Assembly (NCBI GenBank): GCA_037576215.1
Contig: JBANDB010000010.1
Span: forward strand, 124,001-188,000
DNA from: Armillaria gallica
Taxonomy: Eukaryota > Basidiomycota > Agaricomycetes > Agaricales > Physalacriaceae
Length of the DNA stretch: 64,000 nt
Reading direction: 5' to 3'
How positions within the stretch are numbered: the first letter of the stretch is position 1; each line of letters begins with the position of its first letter. Position numbers and translations under genes: made by a program. Below are positions 46,239 through 56,565 of this stretch, in pieces. The notes beneath the pieces are model-generated. The model ran no database searches and had not been told where the DNA came from. It was given only the letters and a program-made list of their open reading frames with translations.

Positions 46239-46755
46239 TTCAAAGAGTCTTAGACTACAAATTTTATAGACTTTATATGTTTTTTTTTTACCTTTACTAC
46301 ATGACAAGCATATTTTTGGACATAAACTCAGTAGTAGTTCCTTGTAGTCATTTAATAATTATAACTCAGTGGATACTATAGTGCACTTGAGGCCTTTGAA
46401 GGAACGATATAAGGATGAGGGAGATTGTGGTAGGTGTTTCTCATCTTCCCATCTTCCCCACCTTCCCCCCCTCCTCTCACACACTTTCTCCTCATTGTTA
46501 AGTACCTCATTTTTATTTCTTCCTCTCCTTCAGATCATCCTTCATGGTGTTCTCGCTGTTGTACGCGCTCTCCTTGAGCTGGAGGATTCAAATCACGTGA
46601 TCGTACCATCTGCCTTTTTGGATTTTGTTCGTTGATGGATATTCTCAATTTCTTTCTCTGACCGTCACTGCGACGAGCTCGCTGTCGCTCATGGTGAGCC
46701 CGTTGTCGTTTCTCGTTGTTCTGTTCATTTTTGACCTCGTTCAGGTTTCCCTCCA
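46239..46755. other. AT-rich 3' flank, no supported gene
   Basis: Pyrimidine-rich tracts (46440-46530) and short frames without similarity. Nothing further recognised. Confidence 0.35.
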
Positions 46756-47820
46756 TGCCCTCGATCGCGACACGGCGGTCTCAAACTCGTGGTAAGCGCC
46801 GAGTCCAACGCGGCGTTGACTTTTTACTGAGTTTTTGTTCCAGCCATCCGAGCGCCGTTTAGACGACGACTAATGGTTTCTCTGATGTAGTGAGGTTCAG
46901 TACACGGTACGCGGGCTGCTTCATATTTTATCTTATGCTGACAACGTGTAGAATTCGTGGAGACTATTTATTGACCCCAAGATTAAGGTAGGGTCTTTAC
47001 GGCCGTTGGAAAATTATGGTTTTGTCGGAACAAGCGGTACGTTTGACTCGGTTTCTCTCCCTTTTTTTAATACTGACGCATCGTTGTTGGCTAGGGAACT
47101 CGACTAGTGTACACCGAGACGACGACGACAACGATAGGACCACCACTCGTAACGTGGACACGGTTTTGGCAACGGAGATGAAACAGCTGTGACGAGAAGA
47201 ATGGGAGGGAACTCGAAGGGCAGGCCGATGTGGGATGGACTCGCGGGGAAAGGTACGTTGTTGGGCCGTGACTTTTTCTTACTTGCTAAGTTTCCCCCAG
47301 ATTTGGTACTGCTCCCCACGATAACGCGTCGTCAGCTGAATCTGAATCCAAACGCTAGGACCGGCCGTCGCTCACGCCAATGGATCTCTTGTAGTTGTCG
47401 CTTGCGGGTTAGGGTACGTCTACTTCGCTCTAATACCTTTTCTGATCAATCTGCGGTTCTTCCATGTAGGCTGCTTGATCACTGAGACGACGATGACGGC
47501 CGCGGTTGTATCCTTGACTATTCGCTGTGTGGATACATTCTGTTGAAGGGGAGGGGGTGGGTGGAAGGGAGCGAGGCTGTGAGGGAAGGTGAAGTGCTGC
47601 TTGACATTGAATGTGCTGATGGATACAAGGTACGCGAACTGGCCCTTCTTTCTCGCTTGGTGACTGACGTTTCCGTCAGATCCACTCCTCCCTCAGACGA
47701 CATGTCTTCAGGACATTCGTACACCTGCCGAGTACGAATCCCAGCCAGAGGCGGCGCCGTCTGTCCCACGCCAGCGAACGAAGCGATTCCTTAGCGTCAT
47801 TAACAGCAGGTGTCTTCACA
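46756..47820 (+). CDS. Possible multi-exon orphan gene (weak)
   Basis: A series of short open stretches separated by plausible introns: MPSIATRRSQTR before GTAAGC (46789), an acceptor CCAG at 46845, NSWRLFIDPKIK near 46952, PLENYGFVGTSG before GTACGT, NSTSVHRDDDDNDRTTTRNV after TTGGCTAG, and KGRGWVEGSEAVREGE near 47545. At least one stop (CTGTGA, about 47186-47191) interrupts any simple model. No domain recognised. It may be a decayed gene or chance. Confidence 0.2.
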
Positions 47821-48424
47821 TCGCTCAAGTACAGGATGGATGCGGCAGGATGTGGATATGTGTGAGATTCGCAGGGGACGCGGGAACGAGTTGTGATAAC
47901 AAAGGAATACACCCCTCTCTTAATTCTTGCGCGCTGGCCAAGCGTTGGTTTTAGGATGTTGGGTGGGAACTAGTGATTCAAGCGCGACATACCTTGCATG
48001 CACTAGGTATGCCGCCCTGCTTGCGTTTGAACTAAGGCTAACGTCGTCCATCAAGATACAAACCATGTAACGAAATCAAAAGGTATGTTCTATTTGTTGA
48101 CTACAGCTACTCTTGCTAATGAGCCTTACACAGATATATATGTTGTCACAAAACTACGGAAGAATAAGAGTTGTAAGAAAAGAGTACAGGCACATGTATG
48201 CAGTAGCACATGGGGTGTGGATGTGGGTCGAGGAAGGGAATGGTCTTGTGCGCGGGAGGAAGAGCTCTATGCGGAGACGGGACGAGAGGGACGGCCCTCT
48301 GTGGCTGTGTGGGGTGGTCGTTGAAGGGAACCTCGTCTCTGAGATGGGCGGCAAATCGTCGATTTAGTAGTTGAACGATTTCCGGAAGGCGCATCGAGAA
48401 TCGAAGCAAAGATTGCATCCTGCA
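47821..48424. other. Unassigned sequence left of C5
   Basis: No recognisable coding sequence. Family C homology begins abruptly near 48425, so this is the breakpoint of a truncating rearrangement. Confidence 0.4.
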
Positions 48425-48791
48425 TTCGACGAGGTGGAGGGCGCGGATGTTGGCGGTGGGCACCGAGGGCGGGAGAGGGAACACACCTCGGGCGGACAAG
48501 CCGAGCTCGTACAGACGCGGGCAATGGGTGAGGAGGAAGGCGAGGTCGGGGATGGACTCGGGGGTGAGGATTATGTCGAGGATGCGGATGTCGTCAAATA
48601 GGCGGACGGGGCAGACACCTTCGGGGATGTGTCTGAGGAGCAGTCTTTGGGCGGGGAGATACCACGAGCGTTGTGTACGCGAGCATACGGCCAATGTAGC
48701 GTAGTCTGGCTCTCTCGTCCATTTGTCCGTACGGTAGTAGAGGCTTTCTAAGACTGAACACTAATTCAGATGGGAGGGAGTTGATAGACAT
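48425..48791 (-). pseudogene. Family C truncated copy C5
   Basis: Minus-strand copy with the C start MSINSLPSELVFS, a deletion that shifts frame within 15 codons, then TQRSWYLPAQRLLLRHIPEG to NIRALHLVECRM. Homology ends there; the C-terminal half is gone. Head-to-head with the A' copy (48822), 30 bp between starts. Confidence 0.85.
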
Positions 48792-48795
48792 TGTT

Positions 48796-48807
48796 CGGGA
48801 ATCTCCG
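48796..48807. promoter_or_regulatory. CGG-N6-CCG palindrome between C5 and A'
   Basis: CGG GAATCT CCG in the 30 bp between divergent starts. Confidence 0.6.
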
Positions 48808-48821
48808 ATACTCCTTGCACC

Positions 48822-49601
48822 ATGTCCATCGTCGCGTGGATCGCCCGGCGCCTGCGTATCCCAAACAACGAAGTTCCCGTAAACTACAAGGCCGTCATAG
48901 ACATGTACAAAGAAATCAACGAACGCGCAAATGATCGACTCAGGGCCTCGTACGAGAAAGAGATATCAGAGCTTCGACAGGAGATGAAGACAATAAAGGA
49001 TAAAGCACACGAACAGGAACGACTGCAGCGCAAGGAGCATTTCGAATACTTGGATATTCAGGTGTGTGATTACTACTAGGTCCTTGCGTCGCTGATCTCT
49101 GCTCAGAGTGAGAATGTAAGTCTGCTTTACGAACTTGCCATGCTCAGAGAAACTATGTCTGCCGAGACTTCATTGGGTACGCGCCTATCTCTCGAAGCAG
49201 ACGCTATATTCATTACATGCAGATGTCATCTATTCGATTTACCGACGACGCCTCGATGACCCGCTCTCTCGCGACCCACAGTTTGTTCTCTCTGCAATCA
49301 TCAACGGCGCCCTCGATGGACCATGGCACAATTACGCCTACTCCCGCCACAAGGCCATTCATTCGTAGGACCCGTACTCAGCGAAAACGCCGTGAACAAA
49401 GCCGGCCATGATCTCTACAACACTTGCTGTTCGCGTCTCCCACGGAATGGATACACGAGACGCATCGTCATCAGAAAAGGCCAAATTCCTCCTCCCTCGG
49501 TCGCTGCGTTCTTTGCCCTCGCTCATTTTTGTTCCCGGGCGGATATACAAGTGGAATATCACTCAAGAGACAGGATCGTGAATTGGCCGAGCCACTACTA
49601 G
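48822..49601 (+). pseudogene. Family A' copy with frameshift
   Basis: Exon 1: MSIVAWIARRLRIPNNEVP, VNYKAVIDMYKEINERAND, then a coiled coil KEISELRQEMKTIKDKAHEQE, up to GTGTGT (about 49060). Exon 2: SENVSLLYELAMLRETMS. Exon 3 from about 49226: VIYSIYRRRLDDPLSRDPQ, NGALDGPWHNYAYSR. At about 49359 ATTCATTC replaces ATCTCATTC of A3; the lost base puts the rest (NKAGHDLYNTCCSRLPRNGY to NWPSHY) in another frame. It is otherwise very similar to the intact A3, so the break is recent or a base-calling error. Confidence 0.75.
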
Positions 49602-49684
49602 TATTCGTGCGAGCTTGTTTTGCATCGATAGAAATTGTCCGTATGCTTGACTCTTTCAACACCGTCTCCCACGAGCTTCAAACC

Positions 49685-50356
49685 ATGTCAGTCACTGCTC
49701 TACGAATGACCCGCATGCTTTCTCGACGCGTCCCCTCCGTATCACCAAACTAAGATCAGAGACCCAAGAACGCATCACACTTCTAATCGCTGCACATGAG
49801 TACGAAATGGATCGTAGCCACAATTTGAATGTGGAGTATCAAGACGAGATGTCGAGTGCCCTGGAGAACCAGGTATCTGGACGTCAAGCAAAAGGAACTC
49901 CAAATTCTCCTCGACTGAGGAGGTGCTCATAGTACGCTTCGAGGGTCTTGACGGTGCTATACTATGCTCACTACTCAGAGCGACAAAGTGGGGCTCCTCC
50001 ATCGGGTTGTCCAGCTGTGGAACGCAGAGCCCGCAAAGGCCTCGTTGGAAATCATCGACTCGCTCTACCGACGGCGTCTCGAGGAAGATTTAGGATGGCT
50101 CTCCCTCGGCCTGCAGTCCGTCGTCGATGAAATTATGCCCTCGACACACCACTGCGCACGTACAGCTATTCCCGACAAAGGGCTATATACCTCGTGCACT
50201 CGGAGCTCGACGCAGATGACGTCGACAATGCGGGCCATTGCATCTTATGAATCTTGTCGGAGGAAGTTAATCAAAATCATTTTGAGACATGAGGAGCTAG
50301 TTAATCCTTCGATTGCTGTATTCTTTGCGCTTTCTGTGCAACCGGGCAAGGATTAG
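49685..50356 (+). pseudogene. Family A copy A9, paralogue of A1
   Basis: MSVTALRMTRMLSRRVPS matches the A1 start, then a 1 nt loss gives a stop. The A1-like text (SETQERITLLIAAHEYEMDR) continues in a second frame. The C-terminal part starts DKVGLLHRVVQLWNAEPAKA, EIIDSLYRRRLEED and then degrades, ending FFALSVQPGKD. Followed by the RAD50 fragment exactly as A1 is. Confidence 0.8.
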
Positions 50357-50496
50357 TGTGAAGCATCAGTCTTGTGGAATAGCGTTTGCCCGGCAGTAGG
50401 AACATGCAGGAAAAGAGGTCTCTGAAGCGTCGTTGAAATTCAAGCTCAGCGCTCGCATCCCTACTGGCAGCGTCTGTGTTCGTTTTTTCTTGGTAA

Positions 50497-50686
50497 AGGT
50501 ACGATACTTGTCGTCGATGTTGTCGATCCTAGTAGACGAGTAAATGAAAATTGGGGTTCGGCTATAACCTATGCATCGTCCAATTTAGAGCAAAGCGAGC
50601 TTGATTGCTTAACTAGGCCAGCTCGTCTCGCGCTAGTGTTCAAGATCCTACGCCAGGGCGCCAGGTGGGCTTCTCAGCTAATAAGT
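50497..50686 (-). pseudogene. Second degenerate RAD50 fragment
   Basis: On the minus strand it matches RAD50 about 3189-3466, including the intron with the CTACTAGGATCGACAACATC boundary, TCTTACCAAGAAAAAACG-like text and GCGCCAGGGCGTAGG/ACCCAGGCGCAGGG equivalents. It keeps parts lost at 6711 (the GATCGACAACATCGA block), so neither copy derives from the other in its present state. Confidence 0.82.
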
Positions 50687-50689
50687 ACT

Positions 50690-51135
50690 TAGTCGGAATC
50701 ACCTTGGAATTGCTAGCTCGCCACTAATGCTTGCGGGTTGGTCTGGAATAGAAAAAAGAGGAGGGATACTACCGTGACATCAGATAGTTTCAGGCGTCTC
50801 GGAAATGGATGATAAGCAACTGCTTGACCTTAGTCGGCCCTGCATATCCTTCCCATTCACCCCAAGGTATCGGCTACAGGTCTTGAGCTGAGAAGGATGA
50901 GCCCTTGACTTGAAGGATAAGGCACGCAGACAGGAACAACGCGGATAGATTATGGGACATTGACGTAAAGTTCTACTAGGGTATTGAGATACTGATTTGT
51001 TACCCACGGGCCGACAAAGTACATACTTATTCTAAGGCTCCCGTATATTCACAAACGACCACACAGACGTGTTACATCATCCGAGTCGACTCTATCTACT
51101 GATGTCGTCTCGAAGACGCCCTAGGAGTCCGATGA
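50690..51135 (+). pseudogene. Very degraded family A/A' remnant
   Basis: AAGGATAAGGCACGCAGACAGG (50917-50938) resembles the A' coiled coil KDKAHEQE, and ACATCATCCGAGTCGACTC (51073-51091) resembles the start of exon 3 (DIIDSIYRRR). Too decayed to define a gene. Confidence 0.4.
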
Positions 51136-51239
51136 ACATGGTAGCTCGTAAGGAAAACCTCGATATAAGCAACTCATAGACATGACAATGTACAAGAGTA
51201 AGCAGCGTGTCTCCAATGGGTTCGAATCCTCCAACAACC

Positions 51240-51600
51240 ATCTAAATCCTCGTGCCACATCCGAGTTCGCGTGATATTCAACCTACCTGAACAACTCGGA
51301 ACCTTTCCTCATCCCCTTGCTTATATTGAATGGTTCACACCGCTTCGTAAGTTTGACGATCGCGTTGGAATGTTCAAAGTCCAACGTTCCACTCATGGTA
51401 GTCAACGGCTGAAGGCGTCTATTATCCCGGTGACATATATCGCTCGGAGCTGCCAGCTCACTCCGTATTTCGGCCGCTCAATGGATCGTGCTTGGTCTTC
51501 TGACACTGTTCTCGATGTATGCCAATCCTTTCACGTCAGTAGCTATCTTCGACATATAGACTTTGTCCTTCTCCGATACAAATGCCGAGTTAGCTAACAT
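51240..51600 (+). mobile_element. C-terminal remnant of a mushroom DNA-transposon protein (CACTA/Plavaka-like)
   Basis: The frame reads HIRVRVIFNLPEQL, HPLAYIEWFTPL, VQRSTHGSQRLKASIIPVTY, IARSCQLTPYFGR, MDRAWSSDTVLD and YLRHIDFVLLRY, stop near 51597. The AYIEWFTPF / IIPV / RSCHL-P-FGR pattern is the C-terminal signature of large transposon-encoded proteins common in Agaricomycetes. Only about 110 residues remain. The superfamily assignment is from memory of the pattern and is less certain than its transposon nature. Confidence 0.55.
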
Positions 51601-51798
51601 ATGCTGTACGTATTATAGCCTCAATATCAATTTGTGATATACTGGTACCTACGTATCTCGTGGTTTGCGCTACCGATCACTACATCCTGCTACCTACTCC
51701 CTCGCTTCCACTACAGCCGCTACAGCCACTACTACCGCTACGTAGGCCACAGTGGGAAATACGTAGCAAAAGTGTTTTTCCTGATGTCGTGTGCCATT
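51601..51798. other. Short spacer with CTAC-rich stretch
   Basis: Low-complexity TACTACCGCTAC/CTACAGCC repeats around 51690-51745. No gene. Confidence 0.4.
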
Positions 51799-54700
51799 CT
51801 AAAGTCCTGCTCCTGGATTTTCACCTCTGTCAGGAGGTAAGTTGCTGGCGAGCGTCTCCAGAAGCTTCGTTATTACATCGATTTTCTTTTCAAGGGCTAT
51901 CAACCGGGACTGCATGGTAACAGCTTTCACCGGTGCCTCATCGTCGACATCGTCGATTCGCAGCAGTGGCACCCCGAACTCAGAGGAATCGTTTGCCGGT
52001 CGTTTGCTCTCGGGTTCGCATCTGCTACAGAGATACGTCTTCTCACTGAACCCCGCTGTGAACACATGAGATTCGTAAAAACAAAATGACGCCAATAAAA
52101 GACATACAATAAGTTACGCGCACCCAACAAGGTAATGACACCTCTTTCTGGCAAGTCTGACATCGTGGACTACTCTGATGCTGGGCGAGCTCAGTAGATT
52201 TCCTTGAACGATTACGGAATCTCTTCTTAATATTAACTACCATCAAACGGGCTCGAGGGATTATCCACTGCCAATGTGCGTCCAGAACACGGGTATCGCA
52301 CTTCAATAAGACATGAGATGCATCATGCACAAATTTGGGTCGCTTGACACTTTTTCTAAAGCAACTCGCGCATAGGCCAACTGTGTTTGTGAATGAATGA
52401 TTCATACAGGTGAGGCAGGCCCACCTGCTTCCCACGATAGTACCATCGCACGAACCACAGGTGTAGCCACTAGCAAGAGCACAAACATTGAGTACGAGGG
52501 ATACTTGAAGGGCTAGAATCGACGACTCACATGTACTTTTGACGATCTATTGCATCAATCAGAAGCGCATAGTATAGCCTACTGAACTCCGGGCAAATCG
52601 CACATTTCAGCCACTCCAGTTCTTCTTCTTCTTCTGTGGACAAGTCGTTCAGGCGAGGGCAATAACCCTCGGTATGGTAGAGTTTTCTACAGGCCAGGAC
52701 CAGAAACCGGCCTGCTTCGACAAATCGTTCCACAAAGTATTTCCTCGGAGAATTTTCCCTCCTGACTTGGTCTAACACACATTTAAAGGCAAAGCTCCAT
52801 CGTGCGTGGGCGAGACTTTCTACAGTCACAGGAGAATCAGGCAGACGGCTAGGCAGGAATCGCCACAAGGGGGCAGGGGTTCGACGGAAAACAAATGTGC
52901 CACCTTTGCCTGACACTTGGAAGCCGGCGTCGACAGGGTTTAGAGGGGACTCAAAGTTAGTGGAACCGCTGTCGATTACATTGAGTTCATCTTGCTGTGC
53001 AGAAGAACCGGCTTTTTGTTCCGCGTCCTCTTCGGAAGCAGCCACAATGTCATTCCTGTGCACTTCAGCTGTATTCCCTTCCGCATCCTTCGGGGTTTGT
53101 CGGCGACTATTCTCCTCTTCCTCCTCCCCGCTGGTTTCATCGTCCGAATCGTCCCAGAGGCCGTTGATTATACCCCTCTCGGCATCAAGCCGCCCAGTGA
53201 GCACCTTCGAGTCGTCATCGCCATCACTGTCCACAAAGTCGAAACGGATCGTAACCCGCTTGTTTCGGCTCACTTGACCTGAAATTTTCATGGTATGCTG
53301 CCACGTCACAGCTGCCCCCGTCAAAATACCCTCCGGAGATGATTCCATCCTGAGTTGCATCAGGCCGAACTGCGAACAACCATTGCTATACATTTGACCA
53401 GCCCACTGTCCTTGTATTTGATATTTAGAATCATCAACAGCCTGAGGGAGAGAAAGCGGAAAGTAGGGTGGGGCTCTATTGAGAGGTTTGTGGAGCAAAT
53501 CATCGATATCGAGTGGAATTTCAGGCAGTTCGTGATCTTCGTCAAAGTCTAGTGGGTGTTCGTGGATGTACTTGGCAATGCCATTGTTGGATAGGTCTCT
53601 CTCGGGCTTTTCATGGTAAAGTTTAAACTGCGTGGTGACACGGTATTAGCAGATCTGATTATACAAACCAAAGAGACAGTAAGTCGTACCATGCCAAAGG
53701 CAAAATTATTGAGCTTCTCCCCAACATCAATATTACTTTGCTTGAAATTTGCTAAGACAATTATGTTAGCAGCAGATTCATTTGGGTTCTACAATGGCAA
53801 ACATACATTCCAGGTTTTTCAATCTTTTGTCGACTACGCGGAAAATAATCCGCAGGGATCTTATCATGTCGGGAAGTTCGTCAGGGTGCAGAGTTATTGT
53901 AGGACACAAATAGAGCACTCCAAGATGGCGCCTGAGAAGGAGATAGAGCAATGGATATATATACTTTCGGGATGATCAACGAGAGTTGATAAACAAGGAT
54001 AGCTCAGCTTACCCACTCAAAACGCCCTTGCCCGGTCACCAGAGAGACAATGTATGGCGCAAAGATGTCATATTGCACTTGCTTCAGTTTATCCGTAAGA
54101 CGTTTTTCCTCGGCTTTAGTGAACTTTCTAGTGAGCCTACGCAATTCTCCACTGTCGAAGGCTTTTGATGACGGATCATGCGTAGACTGAAGAAGTTTGT
54201 CGACTTTGAATATAGCGTCACTTCGAAGGTATCTAATAAATGCTCCGCGGTTCACGGGTAGGACTCGAGGATATATGCTGTACATCGCGGAGATGAGCAT
54301 ATAGATACTCCTCTTATATTGAGCTACACTGTACTGCCACCCTGCAAAAGGACCTATTAACAGGGCGAATGATAGAAACCAGCAGACATACCTGCCGCCC
54401 AGTATGTAATCCATTGCACGGTTCTGCGATTTCTAGATCATGATTCAGTGCGGAGTACAGCAAACACGACTCACGTCCAATCCTCAGGCTTTAACTCTAC
54501 AAAAACATTAATCTCCTTGGTGGTGATAAATCCTGTTGCGTCATCATCCACAGTTTCATGAAGAGGCTGGACGTGCGCATTGTTTAAGTAAGCCAGCATC
54601 CATCGATCATTACTAGCTTTTTTACTGTCCCTGAGTTTTTCACTGAGATGCTCGTACAACACAGGCACAAAGTGCCTGGCCTCGACAATCTTCTTGAAAT

Positions 54701-56565
54701 GCTATCGAAAAAAGTATTTTTATGCGCTATAAGGATCATGAAGTACATCAAACTTACCATGTCTTTCCAAAGCTCTTTGAAGTCCTTGCCAGAAAGTCGT
54801 TGAGAAATGTATGCGGGACGAGATGATGAAACTCACCGTATCAATAATGTCGTCATGAGCGCTCTTATCCATGAGGTCGAAAATTCTCTCATTGACCTTT
54901 TGAATCTCTGTCAGTTTTTGTCCCTGCAGGTCAAGTGTTATCTTGAAACGCTCGAAATTTTTCTCGAAGGCTTCCCCGACATTCTCAGCCATCTCTTCGC
55001 GCAATACTTTCTGAACCTCCTCCATGATCACCTCGGACCAAGAGTCGTCCGACCCTGGCTGATACCCAAGCACCCCTTTGATGCCCTCGCCACTTTGCTG
55101 AAGGAACTCGTGCAATACGTTCTCATCCTTTATGCACACCTGGATACCACCGTGGTCGTCAAGAAACCTTTGAAGGTCTTGTTCCCGGGGAGTATGGAAG
55201 AATTTGAGCTGCTCCTTCATAAGCTCTTTAATCTGCTTGATGTCGGCAGATACCAAGGCAGTATTCCGAGCTATCTGGATATTTAATTGCGCCATAAGCC
55301 TTTCGTGATCTTCTACAAGCCTGGCAATCTGTTCGGCAAAGAAATCTTCATATTGCAGGGATTTGATTACCCGACCTAGGTCGTGGATGAATGCCGAGTT
55401 CTGAACTGGTGTGGAGAGGTAAACATACGTATTAAACCCTTGCTCGTGTAAAGGTCACAAGCAGAGGCAGCTCCTTTAATGTCTTCTGCGATCCGTATCA
55501 TCATTTCCTTCAGTATATCCACCTTCTTGCCGCCTGGTGCAATCGCCTGAGAATGCTCCAAATCGCCGAGTCTTGACAGTACGTCTCAGTCAAACAAGTT
55601 CGAAAGTGACAGTAAGGGTGCAATGCTTACTGGATGATTGCAATCAACAAGTCTTGCATTCGTAGTCTCACGATTGCAACCTTGTGGTCATTCTCTTGGT
55701 ACATCGTTCCGAGCGCGACTACGGCTTTGAAAGACGTACATACCACTGAAAGAAACGCAACTTCAATGGGATATTATACGTGTTTTCACTAGGTGACTGA
55801 CCTTGTGCGACTGGGTGGACGTTGGCCAACAGCTCCAGACCCCTGAGCAAGATTTTCGAGACATCGCCGTAGGAAAGATATGTGTTCAGCGCTACGCCGG
55901 GTTTAGGCTCAGCGATCGATTCAACAGCGCTTGTTATCAACATCCTTATTTCCACATTTTCTTCTAACCACGCGGCGGGGGACTCGGCTGGGTCAGATGG
56001 ATTGTTAGGTTTTGCACTACCACCTATTAAACACGGTCACCGCGACTCAAAAAATTATCAGTCTTCGACATACTAACCGGAATCGTGTTCGGTAGCACTT
56101 GACGCCCCTGGTATGTCCTTGTCACCCCCATCAGTATTAGGTTGCATGCCAGAAGGAGAGTCGGGGTTCAAGGTGTCGCCTAAGGCCACCATCATCACAA
56201 ACGAAGTCAATTGGGTATGCTGTCTGCTTACCAGCCTCGTCGACATCGTTGTGTGATACGTCCATGCGGCGAGCATCACCTATCGAACTAGATCACTACA
56301 ACCCACAATGAACAGTCTGCCTACTAACCAGGATCACCGTCGATGGCATTTGACGCCCCTGGTATGTCTTTGCTGCCCACATTAGTATCAAGTAGCGCGC
56401 CAGAAGGAACGTTGAGGTTCAAGGCGTCGCCTAAGGACTATCATTACAAACGAAAATAATTGGATGTGCTGCCTGCTTACCAGTCTTGTCGATGTTCCTG
56501 GATACGTTCGGGCGGCGGCGGAAAGGATGAAGAGCGTTCTTCACTAGAGTCCGAAATTTCTTCAT
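51799..56565 (-). CDS. Family D protein D3: Goodbye-like domain, EF-hand, ZZ finger
   Basis: Inverted third copy, starting MKKFRTLVKNALHPFRRRP at 56565. It has spacer exons a-b-a (two a, one b) against five in D1 and none in D2. Domain text: RMLITSAVESIAEPK, LSYGDVSKILLRGLELLANVHPVAQ, VVALGTMYQENDHKVAIVRLR, LGDLEHSQAIAPGGKKVDI. Coiled coil: about 55330-54840. EF-hand loop DDDATGFITTKE: about 54540-54505. LKQVQYDIFAPYIVSL is intact here (CAA where D1 has TAA). Then come the GLMQLRMESSPEG domain, an acidic linker and the ZZ finger (CGSC, WACLTC, GLCASC, 52460-52355). The DLC aspartate of the finger is Gly here. The C-terminal helix ends GENPGAGL. No stop found within exons. Confidence 0.75.

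Noticed and set aside
46369..46635. ORF with a leucine/serine-rich hydrophobic stretch
   Set aside because: Pyrimidine-rich low-complexity DNA gives this composition; no start context or paralogue.
51215..51235. GGGTTCGAATCCTCC, resembling a tRNA T-arm
   Set aside because: No matching acceptor, D-arm or anticodon arm could be built upstream; chance similarity.
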